A stretch of DNA of 64,000 bases from JAMZMI01 sp039944535 (GTDB lineage: Bacteria > Bacteroidota > Bacteroidia > Cytophagales > Cyclobacteriaceae). Location: assembly GCA_039944535.1 (NCBI GenBank), contig JBDUYP010000001.1, forward strand, positions 372,001-436,000. The letters run 5' to 3'. The notes beneath the pieces were generated by a model, which saw only the letters and a program-made list of their open reading frames with translations, had not been told where the DNA came from and did no database searches. The position numbers were made by a program, and so were the translations under genes. Shown here in pieces: positions 1-9,422 of this stretch. Positions within the stretch are counted from its first letter, which is position 1, and the number at the start of each line of letters is the position of its first letter.

Positions 1-98
1 TCAGAACCATCTCGATGTATCGGTGTAGAAGTGAAACAAAAAAGAGTGCCTCGTTTGAGATACCCTTTTCTGTGTTATGATTCTGCGGGTTCTGTGAT

Positions 99-500
99 CT
101 ACACGGGCTGGGGCATAGGCGTGTAGAAGAACTGCTCGCATACTACTTTTCCATCGTTTACCTGATACACGCATACCTCGTCCATATTGATAGGGTGATC
201 CATCCCTTTCATGGTGATCCTGGATTTCATGGTGAGTGAAAAGAAGTTTTCTGCCACGATGGGATCTGAAATTTCTCCGGAGTGGAACTCCGCTACCATG
301 TCGTTCCATTTTTTGCTTTTCTCGGCCATTTCTGCCATGCCACGGGTGGTGCCATATCCGCTTTCCTCGGGTTCTATACTGAGCACATCAGGGGAAAAGA
401 GCTCGTCGTAAACTTGTTGGTATTTTCCTTCGCGGCAGAGTGCTACCAGTCTGTTTGCAATTTCTTCTGTTGTCATAGGTGTCTTGTTTTTGTTGAACAT
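99..500 (-). CDS. SnoaL-like / NTF2-fold protein
   Basis: A 133-residue single-domain protein of the SnoaL/NTF2-like fold, a cone-shaped alpha+beta barrel used by polyketide cyclases, isomerases and many proteins of unknown role. An early helix (EEIANRLVALCREGKYQQVYDEL) leads into a strand with FSPDVLSIEPE, and the C-terminal half is strand-rich (CVYQVNDGKVVCEQFFY), which matches the family. Length fits. No catalytic residues can be assigned, so the substrate is unknown. Two starts are possible, at 500 or at the ATG at 476 (MTTEE); the second would remove a short polar leader. A strong bidirectional hairpin separates it from the permease gene upstream, so it is probably transcribed alone. Confidence 0.7.
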   Translation of the reverse strand: MFNKNKTPMTTEEIANRLVALCREGKYQQVYDELFSPDVLSIEPEESGYGTTRGMAEMAEKSKKWNDMVAEFHSGEISDPIVAENFFSLTMKSRITMKGMDHPINMDEVCVYQVNDGKVVCEQFFYTPMPQPV

Positions 501-568
501 ATCACAAAGAAAATAGCCAGAGTGACAGCCCTATGTCACTGGTTTTTGGTGGTTATAGCTTTTAATCA

Positions 569-602
569 AAAAGGGGTTTTCGCTTGAGCGAAAACCCCTT
601 TT
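569..602. terminator. bidirectional rho-independent terminator
   Basis: A 15-bp perfect stem with a four-base loop (arms 569-583 and 588-602, loop TTGA). The arms carry AAAAGGGGTTTTCGC and its complement, giving an A-run on one side and a T-run on the other, so it can act on either strand. It lies 24 nt past the stop of the large permease gene and should end that transcript before the SnoaL-like gene. Confidence 0.85.
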
Positions 603-625
603 GAGAAATATAATAGAAGTTGCAA

Positions 626-3025
626 TTATTCGTATCTAAGTGACTGTACCGGATTGGCATGGGCAGACTTGAGTGTGCGCAGACTGGCAATGGTCAGTGA
701 CACGGCTATGATGATGAAGGCTGGAAGGGCAAATGTCACAAAGTTCATTGGCTTGTAATGGTTGAAGATGGAGGATATCAGCGAGTCGATCAGGTAATAG
801 CCCAGTGTCACTCCCAATGCTGATGAGATAAACAGCAGAAGAAAATACTGTTTGTTGATCATAAACACGATATGGCCTATTCCTCCGCCGAGTACCTTTC
901 TCACGCCTATCTCTTTGATGCGGCGAATCAGGTTGATAGACACCATGGTGAAAAGACCCAGACATGACAACACGAATGCCACCATCCCAAGGAAACTAAA
1001 TATCATCATAATGTTCTGGTTTACTTCGCGCGCTTCTCTCAGCAGGTCATCCTGATAGAAGCCAGCAAAGGTTTTGTTTGGAATGTTGTCGTTCCAGTCT
1101 TGCTCCAGGTAGTCATATACATCTTGTACATTGTCAATGTTGGTTCTTGCCACGATGAAACTGTAGTTTCCATCGTCTTCAAATCGTAAGCTGGACAAAC
1201 GCAGGCCTACACCCTCTAAAGGCGCCCAAAACCCATACATATAGAAGTTCTTCACTACGCCTACTACAGTGAGCGTGGTGGTATCGTTTATGGCCACACG
1301 CTGGCCTATTGGCTCTGTCCAGTCAAATTCCTCTACTAGTTTTTCATTGACTATGATAGAACCCTGACTATCGGAGGCTTCCAAATCTCTGGTAAAAGAT
1401 CTTCCCTGAACGATTTCTAGTCCCATCGTTTCTATATAATCAATGCCCACATCGAGCATATCTGTGTTGACTTCCAGATCCTGGTTTTTCATGGTTGCCC
1501 CATAGTTTCCACGGCCTATGTGATTTTTGGCGCTGGCTATGTGAGTGATGTTGGGATTGGCCAGCATAGCCGCCCTGGTTTTCTGATACTGATTTTCGTT
1601 GAGCAGGCTCACACCTATGACCTGGTTGCGATCATATCCCATATCCAGGGTTTCCTGAAACCTGGCATTTTGGATGAAAGCCACGCTGGCGAAAATGGCA
1701 ATGACAGTGAAGGTATATTGTGCACCCAGTAAAAACTTGGTCAGCCTGCCAGTGCCTCCTATGCTCAGACTGCCTCTGAGGATGCTTACGGGTTCGTATT
1801 TGCTTATATATAATGAAGGATAAAGCCCGGCAAGTAAAGTTGTGAAGATCAATAAAGCGATGAGGAAAAGGTAAATACCAAAGTCATCGGTAAAACTCAT
1901 TTCTAAATCCATTCCTTCCCACATGGCGCTGTAAGTTGGCACGAGGAAATATGCGATACCAATGGATAGTATGATTCCCAAAAAGCAGATGGTGAGGTTT
2001 TCTGCCATAAACTGCATGATCAGTTGGCGTCTGCTTCCACCCATCACTTTTCTTACGCCAATCTCTTTGAGGCGTCTGTTTGAGGTGGCAATGGCAGTAT
2101 TGGTGAAGTTGAAGCATGCAACTAGTAAGATCAAAATCGCCATGATCTGCGGCGTGAGCACTGCTGCGTCAGGTGCAGCATCTCGCAGTACATCCCATCT
2201 GATGTCGTTGCTGATCTGAGCGTGATTGTGCATAGGGCTGAGCACAAATTCGGTCACGCCCATGTCGGGTCTTTTTTCTGCCAGAACCGGAATGTATTTG
2301 GCCAATAGGGGCTCCACTTCCTCTGCTCTGGATGGGTCGTTGAAATACAGGAATGTACATTGTGCAAATTGTCCCCAATTGCCCTTGACTTCATCATCGT
2401 ACATCCTGAAACGGTTTTCAAAGTTGATCAGAACCTCAAACTGGATCGAAGAATTTAGCGGTGCTTTTTGTACCACTCCTCCTATGGTAAAATTGAAACT
2501 GGCACCCGTGTCATCAAATATTGTGAGAACCTTGCCCAGAGGGTTTTCATCACCATAGAATTTACGCGCATATTCTTCGGTCACCACGGCCTGATCCAGT
2601 GTATGATAGGCTGCCAGATTACCCATCACAAGGGGAAAAGTGAAAGATTCGAGGAAATCAGGCTCGGCATAGGAAACGCTGGTGTGAAACACCTTGTCGA
2701 GGTTGACGTCCCGGGCGGTGAAGGCGTGGCTTTCAAATCTGAAAACTTTATCTACCCCGGCTATATCATTTCTGATTGCTGTGGCCATGGGCATGGGTGC
2801 CCGTCCATATTCGCGAAGGTTGCCCTGATTGTCCTGGATGTGGTGAATTTTGTAGATATGTTCTATGTTGACGTGGGATTTATCAAAATCCCAGTTGAAC
2901 TTGGAGTTGAGATAGGCCACAATGCAGCAAGCCAGTGCCAGTCCTAAGCCAAGAACATTGATCGAAACAAATACCTTGTTTTTAAGGAGATTCCGGAGCG
3001 TGACTTTTAAGTAGTTCTTAAACAT
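626..3025 (-). CDS. MacB/FtsX-type ABC transporter permease
   Basis: A 799-residue inner-membrane permease of the MacB/FtsX superfamily in the duplicated form common in Bacteroidota. Visible order: a cytoplasmic start (MFKNYLKVTLRNLLKNK), TM1 near 20-40, a large periplasmic MacB_PCD domain to about 285, an FtsX block of three TM segments (about 290-400) containing NRRLKEIGVRKVMGGSRRQL, a second TM near 430-450, a second periplasmic domain, and a terminal FtsX block with RRIKEIGVRKVLGG. These IGVRKV signatures are characteristic. Such proteins work as mechanotransmitters driven by a separate ATPase; none is encoded next to it, so the partner must lie elsewhere. Substrate is unknown. Confidence 0.9.
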   Translation of the reverse strand: MFKNYLKVTLRNLLKNKVFVSINVLGLGLALACCIVAYLNSKFNWDFDKSHVNIEHIYKIHHIQDNQGNLREYGRAPMPMATAIRNDIAGVDKVFRFESHAFTARDVNLDKVFHTSVSYAEPDFLESFTFPLVMGNLAAYHTLDQAVVTEEYARKFYGDENPLGKVLTIFDDTGASFNFTIGGVVQKAPLNSSIQFEVLINFENRFRMYDDEVKGNWGQFAQCTFLYFNDPSRAEEVEPLLAKYIPVLAEKRPDMGVTEFVLSPMHNHAQISNDIRWDVLRDAAPDAAVLTPQIMAILILLVACFNFTNTAIATSNRRLKEIGVRKVMGGSRRQLIMQFMAENLTICFLGIILSIGIAYFLVPTYSAMWEGMDLEMSFTDDFGIYLFLIALLIFTTLLAGLYPSLYISKYEPVSILRGSLSIGGTGRLTKFLLGAQYTFTVIAIFASVAFIQNARFQETLDMGYDRNQVIGVSLLNENQYQKTRAAMLANPNITHIASAKNHIGRGNYGATMKNQDLEVNTDMLDVGIDYIETMGLEIVQGRSFTRDLEASDSQGSIIVNEKLVEEFDWTEPIGQRVAINDTTTLTVVGVVKNFYMYGFWAPLEGVGLRLSSLRFEDDGNYSFIVARTNIDNVQDVYDYLEQDWNDNIPNKTFAGFYQDDLLREAREVNQNIMMIFSFLGMVAFVLSCLGLFTMVSINLIRRIKEIGVRKVLGGGIGHIVFMINKQYFLLLFISSALGVTLGYYLIDSLISSIFNHYKPMNFVTFALPAFIIIAVSLTIASLRTLKSAHANPVQSLRYE

Positions 3026-3362
3026 GGTAGTAGATTCAGGTTTGGAAGGAATTTGGTATTGGGAATACTCAGTGTCAGGTTGATGGTTACATATTAGACA
3101 GGAAAATACTACGAAGGTTGCATGAAGTCGGTTTTTTCCTGTTGTACATATTTAGACTGAGTGCCAATAAATATGCCAACCATAAGAAAGGCTTACCTGG
3201 GCGATTTTAGGGGCTTTTACAGAGAATGGGCTGTCCAAATTCGGACGTATAGGTGCGAAAGTGGACGATTCGAGTTACTCATCACGGGTTTGGATAAGCC
3301 TGTGTAGACATGGGCTTGCGGGTAAGTTGCTAAAAACAGTGATCAATTTGCGCCGGTCACGG
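3026..3362. other. intergenic stretch, no gene seen
   Basis: This 337-nt gap separates the start of the large permease gene from the stop of the LVIVD lipoprotein gene. It must hold the permease promoter, but no convincing TAnnTTTG/TTTG pair is visible on the minus strand. A small imperfect hairpin (AAGCC...GGCTT, 3296-3317) may belong to the 3' end of the LVIVD transcript. Open frames here are short and look non-coding. Confidence 0.5.
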
Positions 3363-4118
3363 TCAATACTCAATCTTGATCTGGCTGAGCAATTCTATGT
3401 TTTTGATATCAGAGTAATCATACTGGAAAAGCCCGTCCTGAGCTACCACCATTAGCAGGTTATCTCCCCGCACTATCACATCCTTACTCCTGATACTACT
3501 GTAGAATTTGATCAACTCAAGTTCACCTCCCGTACCAATTTCAAATACCTTGAGGCCAGAATCTCCTTCCGAAACGAAAAGATATTTTCCGTCTACACCA
3601 AGTCCATGTGGGTTTTGCATGTCGTAGGACTTTATGAGTTTGGGATTTCTCAAATCTCTAATATCAATTACGTCGAGTTGATTGCTGCCGTTCCAGCAGC
3701 TGCTGCCTGAGCGGAGTGTCACAAAAGCCAGGGTGTCCTGTGCCACTACGGGATCGCATGAGGTGATGTGTTCGTAGTTAGAAAGATAGCCCGGCCTTGA
3801 CCCTTCGGTCACGTCAAACATGTGCATGCCTGTCTGTGTGCCCACAAAAACGATGGTGTCCATCGCAAAGATGGTTTCTACACCCCAGTCCAGTTGAAAT
3901 TCATCGACTTTAGCCGGTTCCATGGGGCTGGCAATGGAGAAGGTGACCAGCTTACTTTGATCCACGGCATAGAGATAATCTCCGGAAATAGTGAAGCGAG
4001 CCATAGACCCTCCGGTACCCACGACATCCCCACCCCCACTAGGGGCTACTTCACTATCAGAACCGCATGCTGCTACGAAAAGGAGCAAAGGCAAAATGAA
4101 TTTTGTGTGCTTTTTCAT
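3363..4118 (-). CDS. LVIVD-repeat lipoprotein
   Basis: A 251-residue predicted lipoprotein. Starting at MKKHTKF gives a short signal peptide with lipobox LFVAAC and a Ser/Gly-rich linker; an in-frame ATG at 4151 would add an implausible leader and overlap the upstream gene. The body shows repeated beta units of the LVIVD type: YLYAVDQSKLVTFSIASPMEP, LDVIDIRDLRNPKLIKSY, YLFVSEGDSGLKVFEI, LLMVVAQDGLFQYDYSDI. These build a propeller-like surface fold of unknown ligand. The start lies only 4 nt after the stop of the upstream LVIVD gene, so the two are surely co-transcribed. No enzymatic motif is seen. Confidence 0.8.
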   Translation of the reverse strand: MKKHTKFILPLLLFVAACGSDSEVAPSGGGDVVGTGGSMARFTISGDYLYAVDQSKLVTFSIASPMEPAKVDEFQLDWGVETIFAMDTIVFVGTQTGMHMFDVTEGSRPGYLSNYEHITSCDPVVAQDTLAFVTLRSGSSCWNGSNQLDVIDIRDLRNPKLIKSYDMQNPHGLGVDGKYLFVSEGDSGLKVFEIGTGGELELIKFYSSIRSKDVIVRGDNLLMVVAQDGLFQYDYSDIKNIELLSQIKIEY

Positions 4119-4122
4119 TATA

Positions 4123-4683
4123 TCAGTAGTTATAGCATGGGTAATCAACACTGTCGGCCACCCAGTTTACTACCACACCGTAAGATGGGTCCGGGCACTC
4201 GTAATAGACATCTTTTTCTTCCGGCACCACGTCGTAGTAGCCGTAGTTTTCAAACACATCCGGGAGCAATTTCTTTTCCATGACATCAGTCAAAGAATCC
4301 AATGCGATGATGATCAGGTTGTCGAACTGATCGGCATAGATCACGTCATTTTTGATAGCCACATCATTGCTTCCGGCAATCTTTAGAAACTGTATGGGTT
4401 CAGGATTTCGGGGGTCGCTATTGTCGATGATGTGCATGCCCTGCTGAGGCTCGTTCACCAAAATGTAGTGCTTGTAGCTATAAATTTTGGATGGGTTTCT
4501 AAGAGCACGTGGATCCTCAAGCTTTACTATGTCGTTCAGATCAGTTGAGTATTCGGGCCTGAGTCCCCACTCTCGTACATTGTATTCACAATCGCAGCAG
4601 TCGTAGTAGCAGCAGTCTTCCAGCGTGATGAGAAGAATGCCGGCGAGCACGAGTAGTAAAATTCTCTGGTAGGCGGTTTTCAT
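4123..4683 (-). CDS. LVIVD-repeat exported protein
   Basis: A 186-residue exported protein, first of a two-gene unit with the LVIVD lipoprotein that follows 4 nt downstream. It has a basic start and a hydrophobic stretch (residues 8-20), then a striking cysteine cluster (DCCYYDCCDCEY) right after the membrane segment; one of these cysteines may be lipidated, although the preceding residues are not a standard lipobox. Beyond it are one or two LVIVD-like units (HYILVNEPQQGMHIIDNSDP, DVIYADQFDNLIIIALDSL). The C-terminus is acidic and Tyr-rich and contains further cysteines (YYECPDPS, DYPCYNY). Probably a surface or periplasmic partner of the downstream paralogue; function unknown. Confidence 0.7.
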   Translation of the reverse strand: MKTAYQRILLLVLAGILLITLEDCCYYDCCDCEYNVREWGLRPEYSTDLNDIVKLEDPRALRNPSKIYSYKHYILVNEPQQGMHIIDNSDPRNPEPIQFLKIAGSNDVAIKNDVIYADQFDNLIIIALDSLTDVMEKKLLPDVFENYGYYDVVPEEKDVYYECPDPSYGVVVNWVADSVDYPCYNY

Positions 4684-4763
4684 GGTGTTTTGGGTTCTTC
4701 CCTTCTTTGACCGCCGATTTTTGGAAATGGTTGTGACCGCCGTATTAAATGTACGTTAAGACA

Positions 4764-5633
4764 TCAATCAAAAACCACAGTTCTATTGCCGTAAACCAAA
4801 GCTTTGCGCTGAAGGTGTGTATAGATAGCACGGGAGAGTACGATTTTCTCCAGGTCTTTTCCCTTTCTCACCAGGTCGCTTACGGAATCTTTGTGTGAGA
4901 TTTTCACCACATCTTGTTCGATGATTGGTCCGGCATCCAGATCGGCAGTCACATAATGGCTGGTAGCACCAATGATTTTCACCCCGCGCTCATGTGCACG
5001 GTGGTAGGGTTTTGCCCCGGCAAAAGCGGGAAGAAACGAGTGGTGGATGTTAATGATTCGATTTGGAAAATGATTGATGAAGTCATCACTCAAAATCTGC
5101 ATATAGCGCGCAAGTACGATGAAGTCGATCTTCAACTCATCCATTAGGGCTAGTTGCTGCGCTTCTGTTTCGGCTTTGTTTTCTTTGGTGATGTCGAAGT
5201 GATAAAATGGTATTTCGTATCGGTCGGCTACCGCCTTGTGGTCTTTGTGATTCGACACGATCACCGGAATTTCTATTTGCCATTCGCCAGAATAGTGGCG
5301 CGAAAGGATGTCGTTGAGACAATGCGAGCTTTTAGAAACGAAAATGGCCATTCGCGGAAGCTTATCGGTGAAGTGCAGCTGCCAGGTCATTTCGTATTTA
5401 TTGGCCACCTCTTCTTCAAATACTTGTTGGATATTCTCTTTTTTGATATCAAAACCTTCCAAATCCCACTGCACACGCATGAGAAAAATCCCATTTTCTT
5501 TCTCTACGTGCTCATCCAAATCCACAATGTTACCATTGTGGTCGGTGAGAAATTGCGTCACTGTAGCAATCAGACCCTTGCGGTCTGTACAGTGGATGAG
5601 TAAAATGGCATTGAGTTTAGAATAGTCCGTCAT
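4764..5633 (-). CDS. purU: formyltetrahydrofolate deformylase
   Basis: PurU hydrolyses 10-formyltetrahydrofolate to formate and tetrahydrofolate and so balances one-carbon units. The 289 residues show the expected order: an N-terminal ACT domain (about 8-85, beginning ILLIHCTDRKGLIATVTQFL) and a formyltransferase-type catalytic domain (about 93-285). Catalytic Asn195 and His197 (INIHHSFLPAF) and Asp233 (ADLDAGPIIEQD) are all present, and the length matches characterised PurU. It sits 61 nt downstream of the TRIC-family gene and may belong to a loose pbpC-TRIC-purU transcript. The cytoplasmic role is well supported by sequence. Confidence 0.95.
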   Translation of the reverse strand: MTDYSKLNAILLIHCTDRKGLIATVTQFLTDHNGNIVDLDEHVEKENGIFLMRVQWDLEGFDIKKENIQQVFEEEVANKYEMTWQLHFTDKLPRMAIFVSKSSHCLNDILSRHYSGEWQIEIPVIVSNHKDHKAVADRYEIPFYHFDITKENKAETEAQQLALMDELKIDFIVLARYMQILSDDFINHFPNRIINIHHSFLPAFAGAKPYHRAHERGVKIIGATSHYVTADLDAGPIIEQDVVKISHKDSVSDLVRKGKDLEKIVLSRAIYTHLQRKALVYGNRTVVFD

Positions 5634-5694
5634 TTCGTCCCGGCGTTAAAATCCAGCGCAAATTAACGATTAAAGCCTTTCGGTGAAAGGTGAA

Positions 5695-6294
5695 TCAAAT
5701 ATTAGGCAACTGCCACTTGAAAGTCACAGCCAGAATCCTGATGATGATAATAAAGCTTGCTGTGCATATGACGTTGAGGGTAGTGCTGACATCAAAATGG
5801 ATCAACAATACGTAAAGCATGCCGCCGAATATACAGATGAGGGCATAGATTTCCTTGCGGAAAATGAGTGGTATTTCGTTGCAAACTATGTCTCTGATCA
5901 CTCCGCCAAAAACGGCTGAGACCATCCCCATCAAAATGCTGATGACTGGCGAGATGCCAATGTCCAGACTTTTTTGAAGTCCCAAAATGGTGAAAACAGC
6001 CACCCCGATGGTATCGAAAAGGAAGAAGGTTTTTCTCAGTCTTGCTAGTTTTTGTTTGAAAATCAAAGCGAGAGAAATGCCTACAATGATCATGAGCAGG
6101 TAAATGGTGTTATTCATCCAGGCAACAGGGGTGCTGCCGATTAATACGTCTCGGAGTGTTCCGCCACCGAGAGCCGTGATAAACGCCACGGCCGAAATGC
6201 CAAAAGCGTCGAGCTTCTTTTCGTATGCGGTCATAGCGCCACTGATGGCAAAAACCATGGTTCCGAGTATGTCTATGATGGAGAGAATATTCAC
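5695..6294 (-). CDS. TRIC/UPF0126 family cation channel-like protein
   Basis: A 199-residue polytopic membrane protein of the UPF0126 (YicG/YadS) family, the prokaryotic relatives of trimeric intracellular cation channels. The two internal repeats each carry the diagnostic Gly-rich/RD motif: ALGGGTLRDVLIG near residue 45 and VFGGVIRDIVCNEIP near 130. About seven hydrophobic segments are visible. By homology it would form a potassium-selective pore; the physiological role in bacteria is unsettled. It starts 28 nt past the pbpC stop and precedes purU by 61 nt. Confidence 0.85.
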   Translation of the reverse strand: MNILSIIDILGTMVFAISGAMTAYEKKLDAFGISAVAFITALGGGTLRDVLIGSTPVAWMNNTIYLLMIIVGISLALIFKQKLARLRKTFFLFDTIGVAVFTILGLQKSLDIGISPVISILMGMVSAVFGGVIRDIVCNEIPLIFRKEIYALICIFGGMLYVLLIHFDVSTTLNVICTASFIIIIRILAVTFKWQLPNI

Positions 6295-6322
6295 CTTTTG
6301 AAAATTTGTGCGAATGTAATGA

Positions 6323-8632
6323 TTACCTTGGTAAATCCGAGATTACTTCAAATTGCCGTGAAAGCGAATTGCCTAAATCATCCATGATTGTGATCAGGTA
6401 TTCACCTTTGGCGAGGGCCAAAGATTGTTTGTGCTCGTTTACCGTTTCTCCCAGATATTGCTCATTGAGGTGCCAGTATAGTTTGGCATGAGGGTTCTGA
6501 TGTGCCGCTTCTATGATCACCTGACTGCTTTGGCCTGCCAGTTCTCGCGGAATAAAAATTCGGGTGTTTTCAACTGGGTAGTTTATCGAAAGCACATTTT
6601 GTTTTTCTATTTCACAGCCCGGATAGGGCGAAGGTTTCCCGATGTATCCGGTGTGCGTTTTCTGGTAATAGTAACCCTGCGTTGAGGGCAGAATGAAAAC
6701 GGACTTTCGCAGGGACAAGGCTGATGGATAGCAGGATTTGTCCACTTCGTAGGTCTCTGTTTCATCCAACCAAAGCAGTTGGTGGTAGCTACAAATCCCC
6801 GATTTTTCCGCTTGTTGCCCGAGGGGTTCAGAAACAATATCTGTGCAATGTGGAGCAGCGAGCATGCCGGATAGTACACACACATTTTTAGTGATTGAAA
6901 AAGGCTCTAACCTTGCCAGCCACTGCGGATTATTTGGGGCCAGCCGAATAAGCTCTGTCAGAATTGGTCCGGCGGAAGAGGCACCAGAGAGCCCCGCCCG
7001 GCCTTCACCGTCTGCATTGCCAACCCAAACGGCGATCAGCACTTCGCCATTCAATCCTAGAGCCCACGCATCCCTGAAGCCGAAGCTCGTACCAGTTTTC
7101 CATGCCATGACCTGACTGGAGTTGAAGCTCTGCCAATGCTGGTCACTGCCCGGCCTTTTGAGTTCTGTCATGGCGCTGAAAGCATGCCAGATATTGATCT
7201 CTTCAAAAGGAAAATCTGGCAGTTTTCCGGGTTCAGTCGAGTAAGAAATCTTCAGATTATCTTCATTGGCTAGTTTGCGATACATGCTAAAATATGCTTG
7301 TGCCAAATCCCAAAGTTTTACTTCTGCACCTCCCAAAACCATGGTGAGCCCATAGTGTACCGGAGGCTGGTTGAGGGTCGTTATTCCGGCTTGCTTAAGG
7401 TCATGATGAAATCGCTCATAGCCGTAATCTTTGAGCAAATAAGTAAAGGGAATATTGAGGGACATGGATAACGCCTGGTTCGCATTGACCACTCCCTCAT
7501 AGCCATAGCTAAAGTTTTTTGGCGTGTAGCCACCAAAAAATGTAGGGATGTCAGAGAGCAATGTTCGAGGCAAGATCAAACCATCATCCAGTGCGGCGGT
7601 GTACAATAAGGGTTTTAAGATGCTGCCACTGCTTCTGGGCTTTTGGATCACGTCAACCTGAAATCCTTCGGCCTGTCTATCCTGCGTATTGCCGACGTAA
7701 GCGAGTACTTTACCGGTTTTTAAATCAACAGTAAGTGCGGCAAGATTATCCACTCCATTGCCTTGTAGTATGCGGTGCTTTCGCTCTACTACTGCCGTGG
7801 TTTTCTGCTGCCAAAAAGGATCGATTGTGCTTAGAATTTGCTCACCTTCTGCTGTTTCTCGTACTGTTGTGAGGAGGTGAGGAGCCTTTTGTGGGATGTC
7901 AAATGGAGTGCCCGGAAGCGGCTCGCTCACACTGAGTCGGTATTCCAGACTGTCAATGATGTTTTTTTGTAAAAGCTTCTTCAAAAGAAAATCACGCTTC
8001 CTCCGGAGTGTGCTTTGGCCTGTGCCTGGATAGATCGCGCCTGGTTGATTGGGGAGCACGGCCAGGGCAGCACATTCTGCCCATGAGAGCAGGTGTGGCG
8101 GACGGGCAAAATATCGCCAGGAAGCGGCATTGATCCCAACTACATTTCCACCAAAAGGTGCCAATGAAGCGTATTGGTTTAGAATTTCAATTTTGGAATG
8201 ATGCGTTTCCAGCCTGAGGGCCATTCCCATTTCCAGTATTTTCTGAATGACGGTACGCTCTTCCCGCTGTAGCATACGGGCAACCTGCATGGTGATGGTG
8301 CTTGCGCCGCTTACCACTTTTCCTGCTTTGAAATTTTGGCGCAATGCTCTCAAAATGGAGACCGGATTGATGCCAGGGTGCGAGTAGAAATATTCGTCCT
8401 CAAACATAAGCATGCAGGTCTCCAGCTTTTGCGGTATCGAATCTGCCAAAGGAAAGCGCCACTGACCATCTGCGGCTATTGAGGCACTGAGCAAGTTGCC
8501 ATCACGATCATTGAGAACGGTGGAAAATGAAAGATGCGGCTCAGAAACCGGAATTGCCAGATAGATCAGCAGTATCACCAGAGGAGATAGCCGGAGGAGT
8601 TTTCTGCTCTTGATATTTTTGGTGTTTATCAA
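6323..8632 (-). CDS. pbpC: penicillin-binding protein 1C
   Basis: A 769-residue class A PBP of the PBP1c type, anchored by one N-terminal TM segment (about residues 14-30). The GT51 glycosyltransferase domain has MFEDEYFYSHPGIN and GASTITMQVARML. The transpeptidase domain has the SxxK motif in SSGSILKP, SxN in SMSLNIP and KTG in AWKTGTSFG. The C-terminal ~90 residues match the BiPBP_C domain specific to PBP1c. It polymerises peptidoglycan in the periplasm. In enterobacteria pbpC is paired with the alpha-2-macroglobulin gene yfhM, and here the alpha-2-macroglobulin gene also lies upstream on the same strand, but the two are separated by an inverted two-gene insert. Confidence 0.95.
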   Translation of the reverse strand: MINTKNIKSRKLLRLSPLVILLIYLAIPVSEPHLSFSTVLNDRDGNLLSASIAADGQWRFPLADSIPQKLETCMLMFEDEYFYSHPGINPVSILRALRQNFKAGKVVSGASTITMQVARMLQREERTVIQKILEMGMALRLETHHSKIEILNQYASLAPFGGNVVGINAASWRYFARPPHLLSWAECAALAVLPNQPGAIYPGTGQSTLRRKRDFLLKKLLQKNIIDSLEYRLSVSEPLPGTPFDIPQKAPHLLTTVRETAEGEQILSTIDPFWQQKTTAVVERKHRILQGNGVDNLAALTVDLKTGKVLAYVGNTQDRQAEGFQVDVIQKPRSSGSILKPLLYTAALDDGLILPRTLLSDIPTFFGGYTPKNFSYGYEGVVNANQALSMSLNIPFTYLLKDYGYERFHHDLKQAGITTLNQPPVHYGLTMVLGGAEVKLWDLAQAYFSMYRKLANEDNLKISYSTEPGKLPDFPFEEINIWHAFSAMTELKRPGSDQHWQSFNSSQVMAWKTGTSFGFRDAWALGLNGEVLIAVWVGNADGEGRAGLSGASSAGPILTELIRLAPNNPQWLARLEPFSITKNVCVLSGMLAAPHCTDIVSEPLGQQAEKSGICSYHQLLWLDETETYEVDKSCYPSALSLRKSVFILPSTQGYYYQKTHTGYIGKPSPYPGCEIEKQNVLSINYPVENTRIFIPRELAGQSSQVIIEAAHQNPHAKLYWHLNEQYLGETVNEHKQSLALAKGEYLITIMDDLGNSLSRQFEVISDLPR

Positions 8633-8736
8633 ATTGTATTCGTTGGAAAATGAATGGTATTATCAATACTGTGCATTGCTTAGAGGGTGATGTGTTGCTG
8701 GTGATCAATGTGCAAGGTTTTAATTGTTAAGTCGAT

Positions 8737-8753
8737 AGCCTGCTGTTCAGGCT
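8737..8753. repeat. small perfect hairpin upstream of the HEPN-like pair
   Basis: AGCCTG, loop CTGTT, CAGGCT is a perfect 6-bp stem in the 265-nt gap between pbpC and the oppositely oriented accessory pair. It may be a regulatory or junction structure. No repeat or target duplication matching it was found on the far side of the pair. The rest of the gap (8633-8897) is AT-rich and must hold two divergent promoters. Confidence 0.35.
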
Positions 8754-8897
8754 TTGACCATGCAGAACACCCTTATACATGACCGTAATTATTTGTATGT
8801 CCAAATCTTTTGTTATATTGCTTGAGATGATTTTCGAACCAAACATATTAACTTCGCGTTCGTTTTCTTTACAAATACAATCATTCCAGGATCAAAT

Positions 8898-9422
8898 ATG
8901 AGCACTATAGCCTCAAAAACCGGAACAGAACTATTCGGCAAGTACATAACTAAGTACAAAGATCAGGTAAAAACAGAAAGTGTCGAAGAGTATTATCATG
9001 TGGATGTTGTAGCTGAGGCGTACACTCAAGGCTTTTCAGACGGTAAAAACTCTGGTAAAAAAGCTTTTCTGGATGAAATTCTGAAAAATAAGGTTGAGAA
9101 ATTTGTTCAAAAAGCAAATCAAGTATACATACTCTCTCAGAATTTAATTTCTTATTTGGCGAAGGAGGGATACAGAGCGCATGCGTTTTATATAAATCCA
9201 TTTCCTAGCTGCCCAAAGGTGGTTTTAGCTGTGAGTAATGATTTGTTATTAAATGATAAGTTCGTAGAACTAGCATATTCCAAAATTCATGAAAACAGGA
9301 ATATTTTTGATAAACTGTTTGCTCCTACAGTGCTTGATATAAGTTTAGTGTCAAGTGAGAATCTTGATCCAGCTCTTCTTAAAGAAGATGGTTTTGGATA
9401 TAAAGAGATTCTAAAGTTCTAA
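8898..9422 (+). CDS. uncharacterised partner of HEPN-like protein
   Basis: A 174-residue soluble protein of unknown function. The N-terminal third is polar and helical (KYKDQVKTESVEEYYHVDVVAEAYTQGF), the middle is a Lys-rich helix, and the C-terminal half has alternating strands (KVVLAVSNDLLL, VLDISLVSSENLD) ending in KEDGFGYKEIL. That last pattern recalls the end of a minimal nucleotidyltransferase fold, but no GSxxxGxxxxxSDxD motif is visible, so a catalytic assignment is not justified. Its TAA stop overlaps the next ATG by one base (TAATG), implying translational coupling. The gene is AT-richer than the flanks and opposite in orientation, suggesting acquisition. Confidence 0.6.
   Translation: MSTIASKTGTELFGKYITKYKDQVKTESVEEYYHVDVVAEAYTQGFSDGKNSGKKAFLDEILKNKVEKFVQKANQVYILSQNLISYLAKEGYRAHAFYINPFPSCPKVVLAVSNDLLLNDKFVELAYSKIHENRNIFDKLFAPTVLDISLVSSENLDPALLKEDGFGYKEILKF

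Noticed and set aside
1..309. A 102-residue minus-strand open frame at the window start
   Set aside because: It overlaps the SnoaL-like gene in another frame, is Arg/His-rich and shows no fold pattern.
8898..9422. Calling this gene a minimal nucleotidyltransferase (MNT) antitoxin
   Set aside because: The catalytic GS...DxD motif is not visible; only the C-terminal pattern is vaguely similar.
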